From contig NC_011832.1 of NCBI RefSeq assembly GCF_000021965.1, positions 744,001 to 808,000 of the forward strand: a DNA stretch of 64,000 bases, in the 5' to 3' direction. The stretch is from Methanosphaerula palustris E1-9c. GTDB taxonomy: Archaea; Halobacteriota; Methanomicrobia; Methanomicrobiales; Methanospirillaceae. How positions within the stretch are numbered: position 1 is the first letter of the stretch; each line of letters begins with the position of its first letter. Position numbers and translations under genes: made by a program. Shown here piece by piece: positions 1 to 9,587 of the stretch. The notes under the pieces were generated by a model. That model saw only the letters and a list, made by a program, of their open reading frames with translations. It did not search any database and was not told where the DNA came from.

Positions 1-405
1 CCCCTTGGCATCGACGACGAGCACCACCGGAGCCCCGAGCAGTCTGGCCACATGGGCCGTGGAGGCGCATCCGGTTCCGTCGACTCCGTCGTAGAGCCCC
101 ATCACCCCTTCGATCACAGCGATATCGGCGCCGGTCGAGGCCCTGGCGAAGGTCTCGATCACCTGCTCCTCGCCCATCATGAACGGGTCCAGGTTCCGTG
201 AGGGCCGGCCGCAGGTCAGCGTGTGATGGGTCGGGTCGATGAAGTCGGGACCGACCTTGAACGGCTGTACCGTCCGTCCCATCCCGGTCAATGCGGCCAT
301 CAGCCCGCTCGCGACTGTCGTCTTGCCACACCCGCTCCAGGTGCCTGCGATCACCACCCGGGGAATCGTCACCTCATCAGAATCGTCTCTGCCCGTTCGC
401 TGCAT
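1..405 (-). CDS. cfbB: Ni-sirohydrochlorin / cobyrinate a,c-diamide synthase family protein (partial, N-terminal part only)
   Basis: The gene runs off the left edge, so only about 135 N-terminal residues are visible. They begin MQRTGRDDSDEV and lead into a P-loop, AGTWSGCGKTT, followed by FKVGPDFIDP and VIEGVMGLYDG. These are hallmarks of the CbiA/CobB/CfbB amidotransferase family, which amidates the a and c carboxylates of a corrinoid or of Ni-sirohydrochlorin using ATP and glutamine. In a methanogen the Ni-sirohydrochlorin enzyme of coenzyme F430 synthesis (CfbB) and the cobyrinate enzyme (CbiA) look much alike, so the substrate is not settled here. The C-terminal glutaminase half is outside the window. 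It is transcribed in the same direction as the folate-type cluster, about 100 bases downstream of it. A GTG at 373 is a possible later start. Confidence 0.8.
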   Translation of the reverse strand, partial: MQRTGRDDSDEVTIPRVVIAGTWSGCGKTTVASGLMAALTGMGRTVQPFKVGPDFIDPTHHTLTCGRPSRNLDPFMMGEEQVIETFARASTGADIAVIEGVMGLYDGVDGTGCASTAHVARLLGAPVVLVVDAKG

Positions 406-507
406 ACTCTTCACTACTGTGGTCTGCAGATCCTGATAAAAACGTGTATGGCGTGCAGGGGCGGTTCTTCTCGGACCATCTCTCCTAAAAAATAGATGAA
501 CGAATGT

Positions 508-1311
508 TCACTCGTTCCGGTTGTCCGGTGACCTGGTGGGATCTGATGTGAGTCCCCTGACGGCGCCCATGAACAGGCATTCGTCGGCGGCGATCCCTTC
601 GATCCCGACCTCGTCGGTGATGGGGATCCCGAGTCCACGGACCAGGACGCCCGGGGTGCACTCGTCCGCCTCGCCCATCAGCAGTTCGGCTGCCGATACG
701 ATGTTGTCGGCGACCGCCCGTTTGGTCACCTCAAGTTTCCGTCCGAAGAGGTCGTCTCTGCCGCGCTCGTCGACCACCGCCGTAATGCCTGCACAGCCGA
801 TGGCGACTCCTCCGCAGCCGAGCCGCATTGCATGGGTTCTGCTGTCTGCGATCAGCACCCCGATCCTCGCCCCTGAACGAGCCAGGATCGCTGCTTTGAT
901 CGCTGCTGCGCTCTGGTCGGGGTCTGCTGGCAGCGGAACCACGCATCCCAGTGGTGCGTTGGATCCATCCACGCCGGCGTTTGGAAGGAGTGTCCCCTGC
1001 TTCTCACAGAGGAGGAACCCTGGGATTCCGCCGACGATCCGGTCGCTCTCCCGGATCACCACCTCGGCGACGCGGGGGTCCATATGGTACTGTGCTGCGA
1101 GACGCACCGCCTCGCTCCTGGGGGTTACCGATGCGAGTTCCACTGCCCGTCCCTCGGAGGTCGCGAGCGCCGACTCGGCGATTACCAGCAGGTCTCCGTC
1201 CCGGAACCCGTCGGCCACCTCGTCGGCTGTCCTGGAGAGGATGGCAGCCATATCGTCACCGGCCAGAATCACCCGGGTCTTCAGGCCGAAGACGGTGAAT
1301 GCGGCAGTCAT
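508..1311 (-). CDS. CofE-family gamma-glutamyl ligase paralogue, acceptor unknown
   Basis: A 267-residue member of the coenzyme F420-0:L-glutamate ligase family. Recognisable motifs are NAGVDGSNAP near residue 110, LPADPD shortly after, and ADSRTHAMRLGCGGVAIG around residue 155. Its first codon overlaps the folP stop by four bases (ATGA), so the two are translationally coupled. A second, more canonical CofE is present at 53451-54215, so this copy probably does not duplicate F420 synthesis. Position at the end of a folP-folD-glyA cluster suggests gamma-glutamylation of a pterin cofactor. CofE-family proteins have been proposed as alternative folylpolyglutamate synthases in comparative-genomics work (from memory). 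The family assignment is firm; the substrate is inference. Confidence 0.82.
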   Translation of the reverse strand: MTAAFTVFGLKTRVILAGDDMAAILSRTADEVADGFRDGDLLVIAESALATSEGRAVELASVTPRSEAVRLAAQYHMDPRVAEVVIRESDRIVGGIPGFLLCEKQGTLLPNAGVDGSNAPLGCVVPLPADPDQSAAAIKAAILARSGARIGVLIADSRTHAMRLGCGGVAIGCAGITAVVDERGRDDLFGRKLEVTKRAVADNIVSAAELLMGEADECTPGVLVRGLGIPITDEVGIEGIAADECLFMGAVRGLTSDPTRSPDNRNE

Positions 1312-2120
1312 GCCTTCTCTCCCATCTTCTGATGAACGGCGATCAGATCTCTGGTCTCCGGGACGTCATGAGCCCGCACTATCGCGGCCCCTGCTCGGAG
1401 TAACTGCATCGTGACGGCCAGCGTCCCTGCCAGCCGCCCCTCTGCCGGTTCATTGAGGAGATCCCCGATGAAGGTCTTGCGGGAGACGGCCGCGAGCACC
1501 GGGTAGTCGAGGGCCGTGAACGATGCGAAGTGCGTGCAGAGCGCCCAATCATCCTCGACCGTCCGTTCTGCAGTCCAGAGCCCGACGGCCGGATCGAGGA
1601 TCACATCGTTGATTCCGGCCAGTTCACATCGGTCGATCACCGTCTCCAGCGCCTGCAGGGTGGCCGGCACCCCTTTCGGGTCGCCGGGGAGGTGATTCGC
1701 TGCCATCGCGATCACCGGCAGTCCTGCATCGGCAGCGAGGGATGCGAGAGCCGGGTCGGTGAGCCCCCCAATATCGTTCAGGGCATGGACATCATGCCGC
1801 AGGCATGCCTCCAGCACGGCCGGGTACATCGTGTCGACTGACACCGTGATCCCGCTTCCGTCCAGCTGGTTGAGTGCCGCCTCGACCCGCCCGATCTCCT
1901 CTTCGATCGAAAGGAACGGACAACCCGGAGCGGTGGACCGTGCACCGAGATCGATCAGGTCGGCTCCGTCACCGATCATCTGCTCGGCCCGGCGCCGTAT
2001 CTGATCTTCAGGGGTAAAAGAACCGCTAAAAAAGGATTCCGGGCTGCAGTTGATGACACCCATCAGTCTGACCGGCTCCCCGGGTCCGATCGCCAGCCTG
2101 CCTAGTGTACAGTTCTGCAT
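1308..2120 (-). CDS. folP: dihydropteroate synthase family protein
   Basis: A 270-residue TIM-barrel protein of the dihydropteroate synthase (pterin-binding) family, which joins a hydroxymethyl-dihydropterin to p-aminobenzoate or a related arylamine. Visible motifs are [13 protein letters not shown] (canonical MGVxNxTPDSF), [26 protein letters not shown] and a late [10 protein letters not shown] block with the lysine expected to contact pterin. Length matches the family. It overlaps folD upstream by 19 bases and the cofE paralogue downstream by four, so it is an internal gene of a tightly packed operon. In methanogens such proteins may act in tetrahydrofolate or methanopterin synthesis; the folD and glyA neighbours favour a folate-type cofactor. 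Confidence 0.88.
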   Translation of the reverse strand: MQNCTLGRLAIGPGEPVRLMGVINCSPESFFSGSFTPEDQIRRRAEQMIGDGADLIDLGARSTAPGCPFLSIEEEIGRVEAALNQLDGSGITVSVDTMYPAVLEACLRHDVHALNDIGGLTDPALASLAADAGLPVIAMAANHLPGDPKGVPATLQALETVIDRCELAGINDVILDPAVGLWTAERTVEDDWALCTHFASFTALDYPVLAAVSRKTFIGDLLNEPAEGRLAGTLAVTMQLLRAGAAIVRAHDVPETRDLIAVHQKMGEKA

Positions 2121-2944
2121 GACTGCATCTTCGCCGCTTTGAAGGTGTTCTCCATCAGGGTGGCGATCGTCATCGGACCGACCCCCCCAGGGACCGGCGT
2201 GATCGCTGCCACCTTTTCACTGACCGATGCAAAGTCGACATCCCCGCAGAGTTTTCCGTCCACGTGATTGATCCCGACATCGATCACCACTGCATCCCCA
2301 CTGACCATATCTCCGGTGATGAACCGGGCTTTACCCATCGCGCTGACGATGATGTCAGCCTTTCTGAGTTCGGCGGCCAGGTCTTTTGTTCTGCTGTGGC
2401 AGACGGTGACCGTCGCATTCGCATTGATCAGCAGTGCGGCCATCGGTCTCCCGACATCGATCGATCGTCCGATCACGACCGCCCGTTTTCCAGCGGGATC
2501 GATCTTGTACTCCTTGAGGAGTGTCATGATCCCGAGCGGGGTGCAGGGGGCGAAGGTCGGTGATCCCCCGAGCAATTTCCCGAGGTTGAAGGGGTGGAAC
2601 CCGTCGACATCCTTCTCCGGCAGGATCGCTTCGATTACCTGCTCGGTATCCACGCCTGCAGGGAGCGGGAGCTGGACGAGGATCCCGTTGATCTCAGGGT
2701 CCTTGTTCAGCCGGTCGATGGTCTCAAGCACCTTGGCAGTCGTCGAGTCCCCGGGAAGGGTGATGCTGATCGAGCCGATATGGACCCGTTCGCAGGCACG
2801 GTGCTTCATCTGCACATAGAGGAGCGATGCAGGGTTGTCCCCTGCGATCACGGTCGCGAGCCGGGGATAGAGCCCTGACTCGTCGATCTCCTCTTTGATG
2901 AGTTCAAGCCTCTTCTCGGAGACCCGCTTGCCATCGATGATCAT
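2102..2944 (-). CDS. folD: bifunctional methylene-tetrahydrofolate dehydrogenase / methenyl-tetrahydrofolate cyclohydrolase
   Basis: A 280-residue FolD. It interconverts 5,10-methylene-, 5,10-methenyl- and 10-formyl-tetrahydrofolate in the cytosol with a pyridine nucleotide cofactor. The sequence shows the catalytic tyrosine/lysine region ([16 protein letters not shown], with Y and K), [24 protein letters not shown], and the Rossmann segment [17 protein letters not shown]. The [18 protein letters not shown] signature is near the C-terminus. The start overlaps the glyA stop region by four bases, so glyA is upstream in the same transcript. A full folD-glyA pair in a methanogen implies tetrahydrofolate-linked serine/glycine one-carbon metabolism alongside the methanopterin pathway. 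Confidence 0.95.
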
Positions 2945-4188
2945 AATGATGGTGGGTAGAGGGAGTAGCGGCTGGCGAGTGCGGTCACTTCGTTCTTGAC
3001 TGCGCTGATCGTTGCTTCGTCCTGAATATCCTTGAGGACTCTGATGATGTACTCCCCGATCTGGTGCATCTCGTCCTCTTTCATACCCCGTGAGGTGACG
3101 GCTGGGGTTCCGATACGCAGCCCGCTCGTGACGAATGGGGACCGATTCTCGTTTGGAATCGTGTTCTTGTTCACGGTGATCCCTGCTTTCCCGAGGGCAA
3201 CCTCTGCTTCCAGCCCGGTCAGCCCGCGGTTGGAAAGGTCGATCAGGATCAGGTGGTTGTCGGTCCCACCGGAGACGAGCCGAAGGCCGGCCTCGCCGAG
3301 TGTCTCTGCCAGTGCCTGTGCGTTCTTCACGACCTGGCGGGAGTACTGTTTGAACGAGGGCTGGAGTGCCTCCTTGAAGCAGACTGCTTTCCCTGCGATG
3401 GTGTGCATCAGGGGGCCGCCCTGCATACCCGGGAAGATCGCCTTGTCGATCATCGCACCGTACTCCTCATTGCACATGATCACACCACCGCGTGGACCGC
3501 GGAGTGTCTTGTGGGTCGTCGAGGTGGTGAAGTTCACGACGTTCACCGGGGATGGGTGAACCCCTGTGGCACAGAGCCCTGCGATATGGGCGATATCCGC
3601 CATGCAGTAGGCACCGACACTGTCAGCGATCTCCTGGAACGCCTTGAAATCGATCTCACGGGGGTACGCGCTCGCACCACAGACGATCACCTTTGGTTTC
3701 ACCTTCTTGGCCATCTCTTCGACAGCACCGTAATCGATCAGTTCGGTCTTGAGGTCGACCCCATACTGGCTCACCTCGTACATCTTTCCGCTGAACGAGA
3801 CCGGTGAGCCGTGGGATAGATGCCCGCCCTGGGTCAGGCTCATGCTCATCATCCGGTCCTTGCCGCACTCCATCACCGAGAAGTAGACGGCCATGTTCGC
3901 CTGGGTACCTGAATGAGGCTGGACGTTCGCATGCTCTGCATTGAAGAGCTGTTTGAGCCGGTCACGGGCCAAGTTTTCAATCCTGTCATGGAACTCGCAG
4001 CCGCCGTAGTAACGCTTGCCGGGATATCCTTCAGCGTACTTGTTGGTCAAGATCGAACCCATCGCTTCAAGTACGGCCTTACTGACGAGGTTCTCCGATG
4101 CGATCAGTTCAAGACCGTTCACCTGGCGCAGCCGTTCACACTCGATTAATTCCGCGATCTCTGGATCGGCGGTGGCAAGATACGACAT
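2941..4188 (-). CDS. glyA: serine hydroxymethyltransferase
   Basis: A 415-residue pyridoxal-phosphate enzyme that interconverts serine and glycine with transfer of a one-carbon unit to a tetrahydropterin. Clear motifs are [37 protein letters not shown], and the PLP lysine block [34 protein letters not shown] follows, and a C-terminal [16 protein letters not shown]. Length and start (ATG, standard [11 protein letters not shown]) fit the family. It is the first gene of the glyA-folD-folP-cofE paralogue operon. The roughly 150-base divergent region to the coiled-coil/smc cluster holds its promoter. Confidence 0.96.
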
Positions 4189-4342
4189 ATGAAAAAAACT
4201 TGGCGCTGTAAGGGTAATAGTGTTTCTTTGATGGCATTTACAGAGGGTCTGGATCAGTTCTTGTTAAAAAAGAGTATTGATATGGGGATGTATGCAAATT
4301 ATTAATGGGTACAGCGCTCATGTTTACTTCTGAGGGGCAGGA

Positions 4343-4981
4343 ATGGCGTTGAAGGATGCGAAGATAAAGTTCCTTGAGCAGGAACTTGAGGAGAAGGAAC
4401 GGGCGATTGAGATGATGCGGGATTCAGAGAATGTGCAACCGCCGGTTCAGCCGGTGGTGCAGCCGCAGGATGACAGCAGGGTTACTGTGCTGGAGCAGAG
4501 GGTGCGCGACCTTGAGGCCGTGGTCAAGGGGTTGATCGAGGAGATCCTCGATATGAAAGCGATGACCCAGAAGATCTATAAGGCTTCTGAGGATCTTACC
4601 TCAAGACCGCAGCAGGTTTCGAGGTCACGAGGATCGGCCTCTACGGTCATGGTTCATCCAAGGAATGCAGATCGGCTGAGCGATCATGCATCCGAACATC
4701 TGGAGAAGCAGATCCTCACCCCAAAACCCTCACGTGCGGTGTCGGTTGAGGAGCCTGCCAAGGCGATGGACCTGATCATGCAGCCGGACGGCACGCTGAA
4801 GCACGAAGTCCGGACGAGCCGGGAGTATATCGTCGCCCCAGCCGGCTATGATACCAAAAACCCGATGCGGAAGGGGAAGACAGTCTCTGGTCAGGGGGCC
4901 CGGAAGAACCCTAACGCCCGGGTCGATGACGTGATCCTTGCGGAGGAGCGCGATATCCCCAGACCTGAGCGAAAGAGATAA
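4343..4981 (+). CDS. coiled-coil protein of unknown function upstream of smc
   Basis: A 212-residue protein I do not recognise. Residues 1-30 are a charged heptad-like helix (KIKFLEQELEEKERAIEMM). A PVQPVVQPQ linker follows, then a second coiled-coil stretch at about residues 48-85. The remainder is basic, low-complexity and probably disordered, ending in RPERKR. There is no signal peptide or membrane segment. An ATG preceded by GAGGGGCAGG fixes the start, with an AT-rich promoter-like stretch (AAATTATTAATGG) around 4295-4307. It ends 12 bases before the smc start, so it is very likely co-transcribed with smc and scpA. A structural or chromosome-associated role is inference from position only. 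Confidence 0.75.
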   Translation: MALKDAKIKFLEQELEEKERAIEMMRDSENVQPPVQPVVQPQDDSRVTVLEQRVRDLEAVVKGLIEEILDMKAMTQKIYKASEDLTSRPQQVSRSRGSASTVMVHPRNADRLSDHASEHLEKQILTPKPSRAVSVEEPAKAMDLIMQPDGTLKHEVRTSREYIVAPAGYDTKNPMRKGKTVSGQGARKNPNARVDDVILAEERDIPRPERKR

Positions 4982-4993
4982 GGAGCCTATCTT

Positions 4994-7900
4994 TTGTTCA
5001 TTAAAGAGCTGGAGATCGACAACTTCAAGTCTTTCGGAAGGAAGACGACAATACCATTTTTTGAGGGTTTCACGGTTGTTTCCGGGCCAAACGGTTCTGG
5101 AAAGAGCAATATTATCGATGCGATCCTCTTCGTGCTGGCACTCTCCAGCTCCCGAAACCTCCGTGCAGAGAAGCTGACCGATCTGATCAATCTGAACTCC
5201 AACCGGAACACCGCCGAGGTTGCCCTGACCTTTTCAGATGGGACCACGATCCGGAGAAAGATCAAGCGGACTGCAGCCGGCTACTACAGTTATAACTACA
5301 TGAACAACCGGCTCTGCAAACAGAGTGAGGTCAGTGCGTACCTCGCCGACCATGGGATCATACCCCACGGCTACAATGTCGTGATGCAGGGAGATATCAC
5401 CAGGATCATGGAGATGAGCGACGGCGAACGGCGCAGGATCCTCGATGAGATCGCCGGCGTCGCCGAGTTCGATCAGAAGCGTGACCAGGCCCTCGCTGAG
5501 CTTGAGGTGGTCAGGGAACGGATCGAGCGGGAGGAATTGCTGTTGCAGGAGGCGAGTCTCCGGCTGGTGGAACTGGAGAAGGAGCGGCAACAGGCCCTGC
5601 TTTACCAGGAACTGCAACAGAAACTGGTTCATTTTCAGGGCTGCAGGGCAGCAGCCCAACTCAATGAGAAAGAGCGGGAGCTCGGCGGGCTGACCTCTCT
5701 CCTGGAGGAGTATAGGATCTCCCAGGACCGGACCGTTCAGGACAGAAGTCTCGAAGTGAACGAGCTTGCCTACCTCCGTGCCGATCAGAAGGAGGTCGAG
5801 GCCGAGATCAACCGGAAATCCGGGGCCGAATACCTGAAGTTGATCAGTCAACTCGAAGAGACCAAGGGGAACATCAGGAGTACCGAGCAGACGATTGCGC
5901 GGCTGAAGCGGGAGAAGGAGACAAATCTCGAGCTCGTCAACCGCGTCTTTATGGATATCAAGCGGGCCGAGGCGAAGGTCACCGCCGATACGGAGGGGAT
6001 CCGGGCGTTGACGATCGATCGGACCACGCTGGCCATGGAGCAGGCGATGATTCGGGCCAGGATCGAGAAGGTCGAGGGGTCCCTGGGGCATCAGCAGGCA
6101 GAGACCGGCGAGGCGCGTGAACGGCTCTTTGGTCTGATCTCCTCCCTTGAGGAGAAGAAAGGGGAGCGATCCACGCTGCTTCATCAGAAGGATATGCTGA
6201 TCGAAAAGAGCCGGATGCGTACCAAGGAGCAGGACCGGCTCTCGCAGCGGCTCACCGAGGTGCGAAACGAGCGTACTGGAAAGGGGGGTCAGCAGCAGGA
6301 GTGGACCGAGGCGAGCAGGGTCATCGGAGAGGAGAAACGAGCGATCGAGCGACGCCTCTCTGATTCTGAACGCGGACTTCTCTCTAGGAGATCCTCACTG
6401 GATGGGGTCAGAAAGGAACTGAAGGCCCGCGAGCAGGAACTGATGCGGTACGAAGCCCAGCAACAGGTGCAGGGGGATGCCGGCGGCCGGGCGCTCGAGG
6501 CTGTGCTCGGGATGGACGGCGTCTACGGGACGATCGCCAGGCTCGGGAAGGTGCCGCCCGAGTACATGACCGCCCTGAATGTTGCAGCCGGCGGCCGGCT
6601 GCATAATGTGGTGGTCGAGGACGACCGGGTGGCGGCCGGAGCGATCCGCTATCTCAAGGAGGAGAAGGCCGGACGGTTGACCTTCCTGCCGCTGACCAAG
6701 CTCAAACCGGTCCCCTTGCCGCCGGTCGACGGGGACGGGATCGTCGGGTACGCCCGGCATCTGATCGCCTATGATCCCCTGTACGACCCCGCCTTTGGGC
6801 AGGTCTTTGGGACCACGCTGGTTGTGGATACCCTCAACCGTGCCAGAACCCTGATGGGAAAGCACCGGATGGTGACCCTGGAGGGTGAACTGGTCGAGAA
6901 GAGTGGGGCGATGACCGGGGGGTTCCTGAAGAAGACGATCAAGGGCTTCTCTGCCTCGGTGGATGACGATATCCGGCGTTTGCAGGCGGTGATCGCCACG
7001 CTCGGTGAAGAGGCGTCCGATCTTGAGAACGGGATCAGCAGACTGACTGCCGAATCTGAGTTGCTCAGGAACCAGCGATCCGAGGCAGATCAGCGAATGG
7101 CCCGGTACCGGATCATGCTCGAGGAGTATGGCCACCGGACCGAGTCGCTGGCCGGGGAGCAGAAGACTCTTGAGGAGACGCTCGCCCAGATGGCCTCAGA
7201 TATGGAGGCCGGCGTCGCCGAGATCACCGGGGTGGAGTCGAATCTGGACCGTATTGGGGATCAGATCGTCACAATCAACGATGAGATTACAGGTCTGAAG
7301 AAACGGCTGGAAGGGACTGAGATCCCGGAACTGACCGAGCAACTCGAGAAGCAGAGGAAGGAACTGGAGGAGACCGAGCGGCGCCTTCGGAACAAGGAGT
7401 CCGACCTGGCCGACCTGCAGCGGGAACGGGCCTACTTTATCAAGCGTGTCGAGGAACTGAACCGCGATCGCGAGCAGGCGATCAGCCGGAACCTGGAGAT
7501 CGATGGGGAGGCCGAGGGGGCCGGGGAACAGATCGCCCGGTATCGTGAGGAGATCGCCCGGCTGGAGGAGGAACAGAAGTCCTTCTCCGGAGAACTCGAA
7601 GTTCTGCAGGAGAAGCGGAGTGGGATCGCCACACAGATTCAGGAATCCGAGCACCGGCTGATCGAGTTCGATACCGGAATTGAACGGGTCAAACTACAGA
7701 TCACCGCAACCCAGGAACGGGTGGCAGTGGTTTCATCTGAGATCGCTGTGATCCGTGAGCAGGCCTCAGGGGTCGAGACGACGCTGACCCTCGATGAGAT
7801 CGAAGAGGGGATCGCCACGACCGATCGGGCGATACGGAAACTTGGGGCGGTGAATATGCTGGCTGTTGAGGAGTATGCCCGTGTCGAAGAGCGTGTGGGT

Positions 7901-8434
7901 GAGCGGCGTGAGAAGAAGGAGATCCTCTCGGTGGAACGGTCCAGTCTGATGGAGCGGATCGAGGGGTTCGAGAAGATGAAGTTCGATGCCTTCATGGCTG
8001 CGTATACAGCGATCAATGAGAACTTCCGGGCGATCTTTGCACGTCTGACCAGCGGAACGGGCCGGCTGATCCTCGACAATGATGAGGACCCGTTCGCCGG
8101 CGGTCTCACCTTTGCGGTGCAGCCCCGGGACAAGGTGGTTCATCTGTTGAATGCTCTGAGTGGTGGTGAGAAGTCGCTCACCACGCTTGCATTCATCTTC
8201 TCGATCCAGCAGTACATCCCGGCGCCGTTCTATGCCCTGGACGAGGTGGATATGTCGCTCGATGGTTCGAACGTCGAACGGATTGCAGCGATGCTCAAGG
8301 AGATCTCCAACACATCGCAGTTCATCATCGTCTCCCTTCGAAAGCCGATGATCGAACAGGCCGACCGGATCCTCGGGGTGACGGTTCGTCCTGACAAGAG
8401 TACCCTTGTGACTGGGGTAAAGATGAATGTCTGA
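4994..8434 (+). CDS. smc: chromosome segregation protein SMC
   Basis: A 1146-residue SMC ATPase. It carries the N-terminal Walker A GPNGSGKSNIIDAILF at about residue 34, a long first coiled coil (about 165-490), a hinge at about 500-670 (VYGTIARLGKVPPEYMTALN through TGGFLKK), a second coiled coil, the ABC signature LNALSGGEKSLTTLAF and the Walker B region FYALDEVDMSLD. It forms the condensin-like ring that organises and segregates the chromosome. The start is a TTG at 4994, supported by TAAGGAG about eight bases upstream and the typical MFIKELEIDNFKSFG opening. It overlaps scpA by eight bases. No scpB is adjacent. Confidence 0.97.
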   Translation: MFIKELEIDNFKSFGRKTTIPFFEGFTVVSGPNGSGKSNIIDAILFVLALSSSRNLRAEKLTDLINLNSNRNTAEVALTFSDGTTIRRKIKRTAAGYYSYNYMNNRLCKQSEVSAYLADHGIIPHGYNVVMQGDITRIMEMSDGERRRILDEIAGVAEFDQKRDQALAELEVVRERIEREELLLQEASLRLVELEKERQQALLYQELQQKLVHFQGCRAAAQLNEKERELGGLTSLLEEYRISQDRTVQDRSLEVNELAYLRADQKEVEAEINRKSGAEYLKLISQLEETKGNIRSTEQTIARLKREKETNLELVNRVFMDIKRAEAKVTADTEGIRALTIDRTTLAMEQAMIRARIEKVEGSLGHQQAETGEARERLFGLISSLEEKKGERSTLLHQKDMLIEKSRMRTKEQDRLSQRLTEVRNERTGKGGQQQEWTEASRVIGEEKRAIERRLSDSERGLLSRRSSLDGVRKELKAREQELMRYEAQQQVQGDAGGRALEAVLGMDGVYGTIARLGKVPPEYMTALNVAAGGRLHNVVVEDDRVAAGAIRYLKEEKAGRLTFLPLTKLKPVPLPPVDGDGIVGYARHLIAYDPLYDPAFGQVFGTTLVVDTLNRARTLMGKHRMVTLEGELVEKSGAMTGGFLKKTIKGFSASVDDDIRRLQAVIATLGEEASDLENGISRLTAESELLRNQRSEADQRMARYRIMLEEYGHRTESLAGEQKTLEETLAQMASDMEAGVAEITGVESNLDRIGDQIVTINDEITGLKKRLEGTEIPELTEQLEKQRKELEETERRLRNKESDLADLQRERAYFIKRVEELNRDREQAISRNLEIDGEAEGAGEQIARYREEIARLEEEQKSFSGELEVLQEKRSGIATQIQESEHRLIEFDTGIERVKLQITATQERVAVVSSEIAVIREQASGVETTLTLDEIEEGIATTDRAIRKLGAVNMLAVEEYARVEERVGERREKKEILSVERSSLMERIEGFEKMKFDAFMAAYTAINENFRAIFARLTSGTGRLILDNDEDPFAGGLTFAVQPRDKVVHLLNALSGGEKSLTTLAFIFSIQQYIPAPFYALDEVDMSLDGSNVERIAAMLKEISNTSQFIIVSLRKPMIEQADRILGVTVRPDKSTLVTGVKMNV

Positions 8435-9143
8435 GGACCCGATCGAGATCCTCGTCCAGCTCGCCGAGCGGGGCGAGATCGACCCCTGGAAGATCGATAT
8501 CGTCGAGGTGACCGACCGGTTCTTCTCAGAGTTGGAACGGCGGAAGGAGATGGACCTGCGGGTCTCAGGAAGGGCTCTCTTCTATGCGTCCCTTCTTCTC
8601 AGGATCAAATCCGAGTGCTTTGGTATTCCGGATGATGATGGTGAAGAGGAGTTCATCGAGGATATTGCAGATGAGGAGGAGGTGCCTGACTGGGATATGG
8701 ATTGTTCGGCTGCGATCTGTGAGAGTCCGATCGATCTGCTCGAACGGGAGATCAAGCGCCGGCTTGAACGGAAGCACCTCCGGAAACGGCCGGAGACGCT
8801 CTTTGAACTGATCACGGCTCTCCGCTATCTGGAGAAGGACGAACGGCGGAGGCAGCGGTCCCGGACCATGGGTGAACGACAGATGATCACGGCAGAGGAC
8901 GTGGTCGGGATCGCTCATGATGAGGGTTATCGGGATGCGGCTCTGGTCGTTCTGGAGTGGTGCACCGAGTCGTTTGCTGAAGGACGGGTGCTGACGGTCG
9001 GGGACCTGGCCGTCGAGATGGGCTGGAACGTGGCTGATGTCTTTATTCCTCTTCTTTTTTTGATGCTGGATGGGAAGGTGGCCCTAGTTCAGGTTGAACC
9101 CTTCGGCGCGATCAGTATTCATCCATATGGCGATGGGGATTGA
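8427..9143 (+). CDS. scpA: segregation and condensation protein ScpA (kleisin)
   Basis: A 238-residue kleisin that bridges the two SMC heads. The start is typical: MSEDPIEILVQLAERGEIDPWKIDIVEVTDRFF, then SGRALFYASLLLRIKSE. The middle is acidic (residues 70-95, EEEFIEDIADEEEV), and a C-terminal winged-helix part follows (TAEDVVGIAHDEGYRDAALV to the end). The ATG lies inside the smc 3' end (ATGAATGTCTGA), so translation is coupled. The partner ScpB is absent from this window, which is common in archaea where ScpB is often elsewhere or missing. Confidence 0.93.
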   Translation: MSEDPIEILVQLAERGEIDPWKIDIVEVTDRFFSELERRKEMDLRVSGRALFYASLLLRIKSECFGIPDDDGEEEFIEDIADEEEVPDWDMDCSAAICESPIDLLEREIKRRLERKHLRKRPETLFELITALRYLEKDERRRQRSRTMGERQMITAEDVVGIAHDEGYRDAALVVLEWCTESFAEGRVLTVGDLAVEMGWNVADVFIPLLFLMLDGKVALVQVEPFGAISIHPYGDGD

Positions 9144-9480
9144 TTTCGATCAGTTCATCTTTTTTGGATCTGCGCGTTCACAGAATTTTCCGGGAGTATC
9201 TGGGTGCGGCCCTGGAACTATACTCTGACGTCGTGCAGGTTTGTTGAATTATCAAGATCGCGTTATCACTTGAATTTTGGAAAATATTCAAATTTTCTCG
9301 TATCTTTTTGCGCGCAATTAATGCAGTTCGATCTCCGGGCTTATTTTTTCCGAGTGTGGTGGGTCTCTTGAAATGATTGGTGCGATCTCTATACCTGCTG
9401 AAAAACGGCGCGATACTGGTGAATTTTTAAAAAAAATTACCGAATTGACGATCACTTTGTGACTGAATTTTGTGATTTAG
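9144..9480. other. intergenic region between scpA and the rRNA promoters, no gene seen
   Basis: An AT-rich stretch with several T-runs just after scpA (TTCATCTTTTTTGGATC near 9160) that could terminate the smc transcript. I see no reading frame with coding character and no recognisable RNA. Confidence 0.5.
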
Positions 9481-9488
9481 GGTCAAGG

Positions 9489-9498
9489 ATTATATATA
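9489..9498 (+). promoter_or_regulatory. upstream rRNA-operon TATA box (P1)
   Basis: TTATATATAG is a good archaeal TATA box about 560 bases before the 16S gene. It stands outside the repeated promoter units and may be the most distal rRNA promoter. Confidence 0.5.
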
Positions 9499-9587
9499 GC
9501 CGGGTGCAATGCTGATATCCAACTATGGTGAAGAACCAAGCGACCTGGTCTGGGATCAGGTTGGTTCTGAGGGTGGATGTGGACAAG

